The notes beneath the pieces were generated by a model. That model saw only the letters and a program-made list of their open reading frames with translations. It was not told where the DNA came from and did not search any database. A DNA stretch of 64,000 nt from Candidatus Zhuqueibacterota bacterium (GTDB lineage: Bacteria; Zhuqueibacterota; Zhuqueibacteria; Residuimicrobiales; Krinioviventaceae). The stretch is from contig JAFGSB010000059.1 of NCBI GenBank assembly GCA_016934825.1, forward strand, positions 1 to 64,000, in the 5' to 3' direction. Shown here piece after piece: positions 45,204 through 53,722 of the stretch; position 1 is the stretch's first letter; each line of letters begins with the position of its first letter. The position numbers were made by a program, and so were the translations under genes.

Positions 45204-46334
45204 GTGAAAGTCTGCGTTTTCACAACCGTTCACCGTCCCGATGATGTGCGTGTTTTTCATAAGGAGGCCCGGTCGCTGGCGGAAGCCGGTCACCGGGTAA
45301 CGCTGCTGGCGCACGCGGACTTTGAACGCCAAGAGAAAAACGGCGTTTTGATCAGGGGTGTTAAAAAACCCGCAAACCGGTTTTTCCGTTTGTTTAATGT
45401 TTTTCGTTTTGCCGGTTTATGTTTAAAAGAAAAAGCGGACGTTTATCATTTTCATGATTTTGAACTTTTACCGGTCGGGCTGTTTTTAAAACTGCTTACC
45501 GGCCGGCGTGTGATATACGATTGTCATGAAAATTTTCCGGAAGCGGTTTATGAAAGGGTATGGTATCCGGATTGGGTCAAACCGGTCCTGTCCCGGATCA
45601 TCGCCCGAGTGGAACCGGCAATGGCGCGCCGTCTGGACGCAGTTGTCTGCGTGGTCCCGGACCAGCAGAAACGGTTTGATCAACAGGGCTGCAAAACGGT
45701 GCTGGTGCGTAATTTACCCCGGTTGGAAAATTTTGACGCGGCCGTGAACAGGAACCTGCCAAAACTGAACCGGATCATTTATTTGGGCGGATTGACCGTT
45801 GTGCGCGGCGCCAGGCTGATGGTTGATATGATGACGGAGTTGAAAAAAACCCGTCCCGGCGTAAAATTGTTATGGCTTGGTCCGTTTAATGAAGCCCATG
45901 TCGAAAAAGACATTAAAGAGTATATCCGGATAAAGGGAGTGGACGAAAACATCGAGCATATCCGGCTGGTACCCCATGAACAGGTTCCGGATTATGTTGT
46001 GCGGTCCCTGATCGGGTTAATACCCTGGCAGCCGAACGAACAAATGCTGAGGATGATTTTTCCCAATAAAGTTTTTGAATACATGGCGTGCGGTATACCG
46101 GTCATTGCCAGCGACCTGCCCAGTTTGAAATATATATTTGGCAATGCGGACAGCGGAAAAACTGTTCAGGCCGACAATCCCGGCGCTTTCGCCAAAGCTG
46201 TTGAGGATTTGCTCGATTCTCCCGGCAAAATGAAAAAGATGGGCGAAAACGGCCGACTGTATGTGAAAAACAATTACAACTGGGATATGGAAGCGGACAA
46301 ACTGCTCAAACTTTATGCGGTATTGGAGCGCTGA
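45204..46334 (+). CDS. Glycosyltransferase family 4
   Basis: 376 residues with a GT-B fold. N-terminal part KVCVFTTVHRPDDVRVFHKE, and in the C-terminal domain the donor-binding YMACGIPVIASDLPSL (~292-308) typical of GT4 with its preceding Glu in FEYMACG. Likely builds a surface polysaccharide or glycolipid. GTG start three bases after the tex stop, so it may be translated from the tex transcript. It is not recognisably BshA, which the bacillithiol pathway needs. Confidence 0.88.
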   Translation: MKVCVFTTVHRPDDVRVFHKEARSLAEAGHRVTLLAHADFERQEKNGVLIRGVKKPANRFFRLFNVFRFAGLCLKEKADVYHFHDFELLPVGLFLKLLTGRRVIYDCHENFPEAVYERVWYPDWVKPVLSRIIARVEPAMARRLDAVVCVVPDQQKRFDQQGCKTVLVRNLPRLENFDAAVNRNLPKLNRIIYLGGLTVVRGARLMVDMMTELKKTRPGVKLLWLGPFNEAHVEKDIKEYIRIKGVDENIEHIRLVPHEQVPDYVVRSLIGLIPWQPNEQMLRMIFPNKVFEYMACGIPVIASDLPSLKYIFGNADSGKTVQADNPGAFAKAVEDLLDSPGKMKKMGENGRLYVKNNYNWDMEADKLLKLYAVLER

Positions 46335-46340
46335 TTTATA

Positions 46341-47042
46341 GTGGTCTTTTCGGTAATACAACCTTCCTATTTCCCCGGTATATCCGTGACCGGAAAATTG
46401 CTGGCGGCGGATAAAATAATATGGGCCGACAGCTTTATTTTTAACAGACACAGCGAGATAAACAGAACAAAGATCAAGGCCATTACCGGTTCAAAATGGT
46501 TGACCGTTCCGGTTTTATCCGCGAACCAATCCGGGGAAAAAATTCAGCATATTCTAATCGATAATCATGAAAACTGGGCCAAAAATCATCGCCGGTCCAT
46601 CCATCTCAATTATAAAAACACGGCGTATTACTATTATTATTGTGACGGACTTGAACCTATATTCCATAATGAGTGGAATTGTTTAGCGGACATTTTATGG
46701 GCCAGTCTGGAATGGATTACCAGCGCTTTGCATAGAAAAACTCAAATTATTAAAAGCAGTGAATTACCCGCTATTCAGGACAGGAGCGAACGGGTGATTA
46801 AATGGGCGGAAAAGCTCAATTGTGATACCTATTTGATTCACGATTTTGAAAAAAATTTGATCGACCTAAACAGGATCGTCAATGCCGGTATAAATGTTTT
46901 AAATTATAATTTGAACAGGTTTGATTACTTTCAGCAATATGACGGCTTTATTTACCCCTTGTCCATTTTGGATATTTTATTTAATGAGGGTGAGGACACA
47001 TCCCGGCTGATGAAAGAACATATTTTGTTGGAACAGGTTTAG
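46341..47042 (+). CDS. WbqC-like family protein
   Basis: 233 residues matching the WbqC family: start VFSVIQPSYFPGISVTGKLL, then the conserved NRHSEINRTKIKAITGSKWL and LSILDILFNEG near the end. WbqC-like genes occur in O-antigen and other glycan clusters, and some are thought to join amino groups to activated glycine; biochemistry is poorly known. GTG start seven bases after the glycosyltransferase, supporting a glycan role for both. Confidence 0.85.
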   Translation: MVFSVIQPSYFPGISVTGKLLAADKIIWADSFIFNRHSEINRTKIKAITGSKWLTVPVLSANQSGEKIQHILIDNHENWAKNHRRSIHLNYKNTAYYYYYCDGLEPIFHNEWNCLADILWASLEWITSALHRKTQIIKSSELPAIQDRSERVIKWAEKLNCDTYLIHDFEKNLIDLNRIVNAGINVLNYNLNRFDYFQQYDGFIYPLSILDILFNEGEDTSRLMKEHILLEQV

Positions 47043-47061
47043 GTTATACATCGGACTTGAG

Positions 47062-47970
47062 TTATACCGTTACAGCCCTGACAATACTTTCCGCGACAAG
47101 CTCGCACGCCACAGCGCCGATAAAATTTATATCGGCTTTTTTATTTCCCGTTGACAAAGCAAAGACAATATCCCCGTCGTACATGGTGTGCGCCGGACGA
47201 ATGGCTTTGGCAAAACCGTCCTGCGCCATCTGTGCCAGTTTTGTACATTGTTCCTTTGTCAGCAAAGCGTTCGTGGCAACCACGGACAGTGTGGTGTTTG
47301 AAGAGGGAAAATTACCGGAGGACATGAGCTGCATCAGGGATATGGATTCTACGAATCCCGAACCTTTTTCTTTTTTAATCCCTGCAATAATATCGCCGGT
47401 TTTTGGATCTGTTATTTCACCAAGCGAGTTGACTACCGTCAAAACGCCGACGACCAGGTCGCCCCATTTTTTTGAACATGTACCGATGCCGCCCCGGGAA
47501 GCAAACTGTTGCCCGCCTAACTTAGCTACTGTTGCGCCGCAGCCGGCCCCTACAGCGCCCTCCGAGGTTTCATTTTGCGACGCATTTAGACAGGCCTGGT
47601 ATCCCAAATCAAAATCCGGCCGAACGGAGGGATCGCCCACAGCCAGATCAAATATTACCGCCGCCGGAACAATCGGGACTTTGATTATTCCTGTTTCATA
47701 TCCGATATGGCGTTCTTCAAGATATTTTTGCACACCTCCGGCGGCGTTTAATCCGAACGCGCTGCCGCCGGTCAGCAGAACGCCGTGAATTTTTTGAACG
47801 ACCCGGACGGGTTTAAGAACTTCGATTTCTCTTGTGCCGGGAGCGGAACCGCGTACCTCAACCCCGGCGGTGACTTCATTTTCGGGTAATATAACTGTGC
47901 ACCCCGTTTGCGCATTCGAATTTTGCGCATGCCCGACTTTGATGCCGGGAACATCACATATTGAACTCAA
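47062..47970 (-). CDS. P1-family (DmpA-like, S58) peptidase with Cys at the nucleophile position
   Basis: 302 residues of the DmpA/P1 fold: N-terminal DVPGIKVGHAQN, HGVLLTGGSAFGLNAAGG and the autocleavage segment SEGAVGAGCGATVAKLGG (~140-157). Members are self-processing N-terminal-nucleophile hydrolases that cut beta-peptides or short amides; the nucleophile is normally Ser or Thr in GAG(T/S)GA. Here it is Cys. TTG start, three bases after the ATPase stop on the same strand, so the two share a transcript. Confidence 0.87.
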   Translation of the reverse strand: MSSICDVPGIKVGHAQNSNAQTGCTVILPENEVTAGVEVRGSAPGTREIEVLKPVRVVQKIHGVLLTGGSAFGLNAAGGVQKYLEERHIGYETGIIKVPIVPAAVIFDLAVGDPSVRPDFDLGYQACLNASQNETSEGAVGAGCGATVAKLGGQQFASRGGIGTCSKKWGDLVVGVLTVVNSLGEITDPKTGDIIAGIKKEKGSGFVESISLMQLMSSGNFPSSNTTLSVVATNALLTKEQCTKLAQMAQDGFAKAIRPAHTMYDGDIVFALSTGNKKADINFIGAVACELVAESIVRAVTV

Positions 47971-47972
47971 AA

Positions 47973-49127
47973 TTATTCACCGGGTTCGTTAAACGAATTT
48001 TCTTTGGGTTTTGAAAGAATACTGAACCGTTTCCGTGTGGGTAATTCCAAAATCAGACTTTTGTCGTTAAAAAAGAATAAATCGCTGATTGCCAGCCCGA
48101 TTTGCTTCCGCAACGGTCGCCAATTTTCCCGGTATGCCTGTGTATCCACTTTGGTGCCGTTTTTATCTTTATTGACAAGCAGAACTCTTTCCGGGTGCCT
48201 CCTGTCAATCAGAAAAGGAGAGTGAGTTGTATACAGAATTTGATTATTTAATGACAGGTCTTCCAGCACTTTGATCAGGTCTTTTTGCCCCGCGGGATGC
48301 AAATGAATCCCTGGTTCGTCAATGAGAAAAATATAATCATTGGAACGGCTTTCAAATGTTTTGGTAATAAAGTTGACATAAAAGGAGAGATACCAGCGAA
48401 AGCCCATACTGCGGGACTCCGGTGTGTCCAGAACAGTGGTTGAATCGGAAAAGTCAATATAAAGAACATTGCCGTTGATATGTAATTTAATCTCTATCGT
48501 TTGTTCCTGCGACCACACCCGGCGGATTTGTTCTGTTATAATCCGGCTGGCCTCCTCGGTTGCACGACGTCCCCTGGAGCTGTCTTCAAAAATCAGGTCA
48601 TAATCGTCTATTCCGCCTATCCTGAGCAGGTTTTTTTCGGCGGAAAATTCAGCGCTGTTCGATACCAGACTCTCGTAATTCACTTTATTTTTTAAAAGGG
48701 GAATTTCGTTAAAATAAATAATTTTGGGCAATACCTGTAATAGTTTTTTTTGATCGATCTTTTCAACTTCGGTATCGCCTATGAGCAGATGATAATCAGA
48801 TAATTCGGACCCATCCCTGCGGATTTGAAAGGTGGCCACATCCTTAAAAATGTCAGAAATCCCGACAAGTTTTCTACGATTTTCTTTGGAGATTTCTGAA
48901 AATTCGAGAGTTATTTCCGGGCATTTGCCGGAATGATAATGACTTGAGTACTGACAGGTAATTGAACTGTCGAAAGGCACATCATTTCGAAAAGCTTCGA
49001 TGGCTTTTAAAATGTTTGTTTTGCCGTTTTCGTTGGCCCCGATAAAAACATTTATCTTGTGATCGAGTGGTAACGACATTTCGTAAATCGATTTATAGGC
49101 CCGTATTGTAATTTTGCTAATAATCAT
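47973..49127 (-). CDS. OLD-like AAA ATPase lacking the TOPRIM domain (probably truncated)
   Basis: 384 residues. Walker A GANENGKTN (~30-38), ABC-type signature region, Walker B/D-loop FLIDEPGIHLHPAGQ (~267-281) and the sensor THSPFLID identify the ATPase half of OLD-family nucleases. In full OLD proteins the sequence after SDLFFFNDKSL runs into the TOPRIM start (VEG...D); here it ends 27 residues later in a non-family tail (LPTRKRFSILSKP). The other frame at this point reads EGIT, so a frameshift or deletion at the TOPRIM boundary is plausible. Without TOPRIM no nuclease activity is expected. Confidence 0.75.
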   Translation of the reverse strand: MIISKITIRAYKSIYEMSLPLDHKINVFIGANENGKTNILKAIEAFRNDVPFDSSITCQYSSHYHSGKCPEITLEFSEISKENRRKLVGISDIFKDVATFQIRRDGSELSDYHLLIGDTEVEKIDQKKLLQVLPKIIYFNEIPLLKNKVNYESLVSNSAEFSAEKNLLRIGGIDDYDLIFEDSSRGRRATEEASRIITEQIRRVWSQEQTIEIKLHINGNVLYIDFSDSTTVLDTPESRSMGFRWYLSFYVNFITKTFESRSNDYIFLIDEPGIHLHPAGQKDLIKVLEDLSLNNQILYTTHSPFLIDRRHPERVLLVNKDKNGTKVDTQAYRENWRPLRKQIGLAISDLFFFNDKSLILELPTRKRFSILSKPKENSFNEPGE

Positions 49128-49193
49128 ACATTATCAACCCGTTTTTTTAATAATTTAATTAGATAGATCAAAAATTCAAAGCAGATTCTTCAA

Positions 49194-51755
49194 TTATTCT
49201 TTATACCATGTAATTAAACCCATTTCGTGTGGATTATGAAGATCGGGATGGTTTGGTAAAACCCGGACAGAATAGCCGTGATTACCTGTATGTATACATG
49301 GGATTTCAGCCTTGTACAAAAATTTCCCATCGGATAAGGTTTCCTGTAAAATCATAGAGATTGTATCGCCGGTTTCGATGATTCCCTGTCCATCAAGACG
49401 GCCATAATATACCTGTACGAGAATATCCTCGGGATTTATTTTTTTTATATCAATGGTCGCTAAAAGTTTTAATTTTTGCCCAACCTTGATTTGATGGTTG
49501 TTTTCTGTTTCGACGTTAACGACTTGCGTATATTGCCAGTTTTTATAAATGTTATCCTTCCACAAAGCAAGTTCTTTTGCGGCCTTGAAATCGTCCGCGT
49601 TAAATTTTTTCCATTGATCCGCTGCGGAAAGGTAAAAATTTTGAAAATAATCCCGGACCATTCGGTTGGTATTAAAAAAGGGAGGTACCTGCCGAATGTT
49701 TTCCTTCATCATCTTTATCCATTCACGCGGCAAACCGTTTTTGGTTCTTTTATAAAAGGTGGGGATAACATCCTGTTCGAGAATATAGTACAGGGCTTTA
49801 GATTCAACGAGGTCCTGTTCCTCAATATCCGTATAATCCTCTCCCTTGCCAATGGCCCAGCCGATTTCGTGGTTATAGGCTTCATCCCACCAGCCGTCAA
49901 GAATACTCAGGTTCAAAGCGCCGTTTGCCCCGGCTTTCATTCCGCTGGTGCCGCTGGCCTCCCGGGGTCTTCTGGGATTGTTCAGCCACACGTCAACACC
50001 CTGTACCAGGTAAGCGGCAATGGTCATATCGTAATTTTCCAGGAAGACTATTTTGTTGCGGAAATTTTCCTGACGGATAGTATTTAAAATATCCCGCATG
50101 ATGCCTTTACCGATTTTATCATGTGGGTGAGCTTTGCCGGAAATGATCAATTGTACCGGTTTTTCTTTATTATTCAGCAGGGCGCTCAGTCTGTCAAGGT
50201 CTTTGAATAAGAGATAAGCGCGTTTGTATTGAGCGAATCTTCTGGCAAATCCGATCGTCAACGCCTCCGGGTCGAGTACTTCGGAGGCCGATTCGATGTC
50301 GGCCTGGGAGGCGCCGGAATTCTCGAATTGCTTTTGTAATCTTTTCCGTGTAATCGCAACAAGCCGCTCGCGCCGTCGTTCATGTGTTCTCCATAGTTCT
50401 TCATCCGGTATCTGGTCGATGCGTGTCCATAAAGATTCATCCAAAGGATTGCGATACCAGTTTGGCCCCAGGTAACGGTTGAATAATTCCGACAAATCTT
50501 CAGATATCCAGGTACGAATATGAATCCCGTTAGTGATATGTTTTATCGGGACTTCATTTTCAGGGATTTCCGGCCATAAATAATGCCACATTTTACGTGC
50601 AACCTGCCCATGAAGTTTACTGACGCCGTTGCATGCGCCGGCAAAATTCAGGGCAAAAATTGCCATGTTGAATTTGCCATGGGTCTGAAAGTAATGGGTG
50701 CCGCCCAGTTTATGGAACTGGTCTTTCGGGAGGTTCATGGATTCAACCATATCACCCAGGTATTTGTCAATTAATACGGTTTCAAATTCATCAATGCCGG
50801 CGGGTACCGGGGTGTGGGTTGTGAACACATTTCCGCCGCGGACCGCTTCCAGGGCTTCGGAAAAGTTAATTCCCTTTTCATTCATTAAAATTCTTGTGCG
50901 CTCAAGAGCCAAAAAAGCGGAATGTCCCTCATTCATATGGCAGACGTCGGGTCGGAGATCAAGGGCTTCAAGAGCACGGATACCCCCGATTCCCAGCAAT
51001 ATTTCCTGTTTGATTCTCATTTCAATGTCACCACCGTACAGTTGAGCGGTGATTTCTTTATCCTCAGGGTTGTTTTCCGGCACATTCGCATCCAGTAAAA
51101 ATAACGGTATCCGGCCGACCTGCGCCTTCCATACTTGGGCGTAGACTTTCCGTCCGTGATAGTCTATATCAATTTTTAGCGGCGCGCCGTTTTTGTCATG
51201 TACCTGTTTAATCGGCAGGTTAAAAGAATCATGGTGCGGATAGGTCTCCTGCTGCCACCCGTCCCGGGATAGATATTGTTGGAAATATCCCTGCTGGTAT
51301 AAAAGCCCGATACCGTTTATGGGCAAACCCAGATCGCTGGCCGATTTTAAATGGTCGGCGGCCAAAATACCCAGACCACCGGAATATATCGGCAGACCGT
51401 TGGTAATTCCGTATTCCATTGAAAAATATGAAATGCGGATATCCTGTTTCTTTGCGTAATGTTCTTTAAACCAGGTATTGCGTTTCATATAATCCTGGAT
51501 TTTATCCTTCACCCTCGACAGGAAGGAGAGATAACCGTCATTGTTGGCAAAAGAATTAAATTTTTCCTGATCAATATTCCCAAGTAACAGGATTGGATTT
51601 CTGTTATACTTTTCCCAAAGGTCTGAATCAAGCCGCCGAAAAAGGGAACGTGATTCATGATCCCATGTCCAATATAAATTATATGCAAGCTCCCTTAGAA
51701 AGGATAGTTTCTCCGGTAAAACGGGTACAACCTGGTAATTTTTCAATTTATACAT
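49194..51755 (-). CDS. glgP: Alpha-glucan (glycogen) phosphorylase
   Basis: 853 residues of the GT35 'short' phosphorylase subfamily. SMEYGITNGLPIYSGGLGILAADHLK near the N-terminus (quoted here in part: PIYSGGLGILAADH), HMNEGHSAFLALER, and the PLP-lysine segment EASGTSGMKAGANG (~615-628) are all present. Releases glucose 1-phosphate from glycogen or maltodextrin. Start set at ATG 51755 (MYKLKNYQVVP), the family N-terminus, rather than TTG 51779. Gene is divergent from the cohesin cluster across a 470-base spacer. Confidence 0.93.
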   Translation of the reverse strand: MYKLKNYQVVPVLPEKLSFLRELAYNLYWTWDHESRSLFRRLDSDLWEKYNRNPILLLGNIDQEKFNSFANNDGYLSFLSRVKDKIQDYMKRNTWFKEHYAKKQDIRISYFSMEYGITNGLPIYSGGLGILAADHLKSASDLGLPINGIGLLYQQGYFQQYLSRDGWQQETYPHHDSFNLPIKQVHDKNGAPLKIDIDYHGRKVYAQVWKAQVGRIPLFLLDANVPENNPEDKEITAQLYGGDIEMRIKQEILLGIGGIRALEALDLRPDVCHMNEGHSAFLALERTRILMNEKGINFSEALEAVRGGNVFTTHTPVPAGIDEFETVLIDKYLGDMVESMNLPKDQFHKLGGTHYFQTHGKFNMAIFALNFAGACNGVSKLHGQVARKMWHYLWPEIPENEVPIKHITNGIHIRTWISEDLSELFNRYLGPNWYRNPLDESLWTRIDQIPDEELWRTHERRRERLVAITRKRLQKQFENSGASQADIESASEVLDPEALTIGFARRFAQYKRAYLLFKDLDRLSALLNNKEKPVQLIISGKAHPHDKIGKGIMRDILNTIRQENFRNKIVFLENYDMTIAAYLVQGVDVWLNNPRRPREASGTSGMKAGANGALNLSILDGWWDEAYNHEIGWAIGKGEDYTDIEEQDLVESKALYYILEQDVIPTFYKRTKNGLPREWIKMMKENIRQVPPFFNTNRMVRDYFQNFYLSAADQWKKFNADDFKAAKELALWKDNIYKNWQYTQVVNVETENNHQIKVGQKLKLLATIDIKKINPEDILVQVYYGRLDGQGIIETGDTISMILQETLSDGKFLYKAEIPCIHTGNHGYSVRVLPNHPDLHNPHEMGLITWYKE

Positions 51756-51895
51756 AAAAGACCCAAAGTAATTTTCCAATCAAAAAAGTGAAAATATTTT
51801 ACGCAAAATTTCAATTATAAAGGTAATTAAAAATATACCACGATACAATAGAAAAATAATAAATGAATTTTTTTTGCATAAAAGGACTTTTTTTA

Positions 51896-51911
51896 TGGCA
51901 TACAGCTTGCA
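51896..51911 (+). promoter_or_regulatory. Sigma-54 promoter upstream of the cohesin cluster
   Basis: TGGCATACAGCTTGCA has GG and GC separated by exactly 10 bases and matches the consensus TGGCAY-N5-TTGCW. It points rightward; transcript start would be near 51922, giving a ~300-base leader before the first cohesin-like gene. No copy of the 8151-8189 operator is seen within ~120 bases upstream. Confidence 0.7.
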
Positions 51912-52020
51912 GTTCATTATATATATTCTAAATACCTCATGGAAGAGGGAAAAAAATCAAACAGCAAAAATTAAATATAATTTAAACATGGATGTGCAAG
52001 TTAAACTAACTTAATATTAT

Positions 52021-52140
52021 CAACAGGTTAAAGGGCCTTGGTCGGGAGCATCTCTCTCCTGATACCGGGAAGGAGGTGGGAATACATTTTAGTAAGAAAA
52101 TGTGTAACAGCTTCTTATTAAAAAAGCGTTTCATGCAGAA
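52021..52140 (+). ncRNA. Possible structured 5' leader RNA, class unknown
   Basis: Inside the long leader downstream of the sigma-54 site is a GC-richer island in AT-rich DNA: GGTCGGGAG pairs with CTCCTGATACC (with G-U pairs), and CTCTCCT can alternatively pair with AGGAGG at ~52071-52076. Two smaller hairpins follow (52086-52100, AT-rich). The mutually exclusive pairings resemble a regulatory leader. It does not match any riboswitch consensus I can recall. Confidence 0.3.
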
Positions 52141-52225
52141 ACAAAATTGTATTAAAGTGAAACTACTTTATTGATTTTAAATAACACGTAATCAAATAAC
52201 ATGAATCATATAAATGGAGGGTATG

Positions 52226-53668
52226 ATGAAACAATCATCAACCATACCAGCCCTGATTATTTTTGTATTGATGCTGGTTTTAAGTTTTGGGGTGCCTGTA
52301 TATTCACAGACTGGATACAAGCTTGAATTATCCAAAGGTACGGCAGTCCCGACAGATGGGCTTTTTGGCTTACCCGGCCAGGAAGGGCTTGTCTATGTTA
52401 AATTAGCAAATCCGGCAGCAGTAAAAGGGCTGTCTTTTACATTATCAGCCGCTCCGGATTCTATCGATGCGACAGGAGTTACCGTTTTGGGCGCTGCAGC
52501 CGCGAACTTTAACGCGCATATCACACAGACAGATGGTATAATCAAAGTTCTTTTACTGCCAAACGATGGTACGCAATCTTTGGCAATCAATACGGCGGGA
52601 GTTGATATTCTGGTTTTAGACGTCACCGTTCGAGAAAATACCCCCGGCGGTACCACCGCAAACCTGACACTGGCTAATGTAAAGCTGGCCAACACATCCA
52701 ATAATCCTATAACCCCGGTAACGATAGTAAATAAAAGATTCTGGTTCGGTAAAAAGATGGATGTTGTTTATAATGGAGTTGTGGACGTGTTTGACGTATT
52801 GCGAATTATCGACATCGCTCTGGAACGTCCCCCGCTTCCAACGGAATATGAACGCTGGGCCGCCGATAGTGACGACGATGGATTGATTACGATTGTTGAT
52901 ATCTCCGCTGCTATGGATGAAGTTGTTAACCCGTCAAGCAGTTTGATGGTTCAAAATTTGTCAAAAAATATGGAAGGCAGTGTAAAAATTGACCTGACCG
53001 CTCTGCCGGCTCACTTTACCGGTAAGCTGGATATACCGGTTAGAATCAGTAATTCCGCCCCGTTGCATGGCCTGCAAATGACCCTGGACGCGGCGTCTGA
53101 GTATTATTCACTTGAAACCCCGAAAATTGCACAGGCTGCAAGAGGAATGAATCTGGTTAGCAAAAAGGTTGACGGTAAAATGAACCTGCTGTTATGCAGT
53201 GTCGAAGGTCAGGCGATACCGGTTGGGGAATCGACAATTTTAACAATACCGGTTACAATTAAAAAACAATTGGGTGAAACAAGAGCCATAACCATAGAAA
53301 AGGCGCTGGCCGGTACTGCCGGAGCTGTACCAATGCAGACATTTTACGGCCAAACCATTAATGAAACGGTCATTCCGGAAAGTTTTGCACTCTATCAAAA
53401 CCATCCGAATCCGTTTAACATGAATACAATGATCACTTTTGATGTGCCGAATTTATCAAATGGCGCAGTTGACGTAAAACTGGAAATTTATAACACCAGA
53501 GGACAATTGGTGAAAAGTCTGGTCAATCAGGAAAAACAGGCCGGACGTTATACCGTAACCTGGAACGGGTCGGATGATTTTGGCCGTCTGGTTTCTTCCG
53601 GTGTTTATTTTTACAAACTTACGGCGCGGGATATAGTCCTGACAAAGAAACTGGCCATTATGAAATAA
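52226..53668 (+). CDS. Surface protein: cohesin-like, dockerin-like, cohesin-like, sorting tail
   Basis: 480 residues. Signal peptide ~1-27; cohesin-like beta-sandwich ~30-165 (GLPGQEGLVYVKLANPAAV); dockerin-like segment ~172-235, whose first Ca loop is degenerate (DVVYNGVVDVFDVLRIID) and second is good (DSDDDGLITIVDISAAMD); second cohesin-like domain ~245-370; FlgD-like sorting tail from HPNPFNMNT (~388) to the end. ATG 52226 has GGAGGG four bases upstream; an in-frame ATG at 52214 overlaps that site. First gene of a three-gene cluster behind a sigma-54 promoter. Domain names are by pattern; binding is unproven. Confidence 0.78.
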   Translation: MKQSSTIPALIIFVLMLVLSFGVPVYSQTGYKLELSKGTAVPTDGLFGLPGQEGLVYVKLANPAAVKGLSFTLSAAPDSIDATGVTVLGAAAANFNAHITQTDGIIKVLLLPNDGTQSLAINTAGVDILVLDVTVRENTPGGTTANLTLANVKLANTSNNPITPVTIVNKRFWFGKKMDVVYNGVVDVFDVLRIIDIALERPPLPTEYERWAADSDDDGLITIVDISAAMDEVVNPSSSLMVQNLSKNMEGSVKIDLTALPAHFTGKLDIPVRISNSAPLHGLQMTLDAASEYYSLETPKIAQAARGMNLVSKKVDGKMNLLLCSVEGQAIPVGESTILTIPVTIKKQLGETRAITIEKALAGTAGAVPMQTFYGQTINETVIPESFALYQNHPNPFNMNTMITFDVPNLSNGAVDVKLEIYNTRGQLVKSLVNQEKQAGRYTVTWNGSDDFGRLVSSGVYFYKLTARDIVLTKKLAIMK

Positions 53669-53722
53669 TAACAGGTAATTACTTAAATGGTAAAAAAATT
53701 AACTAGTGATAGAGGTAATAAA

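Noticed and set aside
44243-45223. 326-codon open frame antisense to tex
   Set aside because: It is a shadow of tex: Ser/Thr-rich low-complexity translation with no family features, while the opposite strand encodes a complete Tex protein.
52065-52085. Cobalamin riboswitch-like GGGAA...GGTG segment
   Set aside because: The remaining B12-box and core elements are missing downstream, and the genes served have no cobalamin link.
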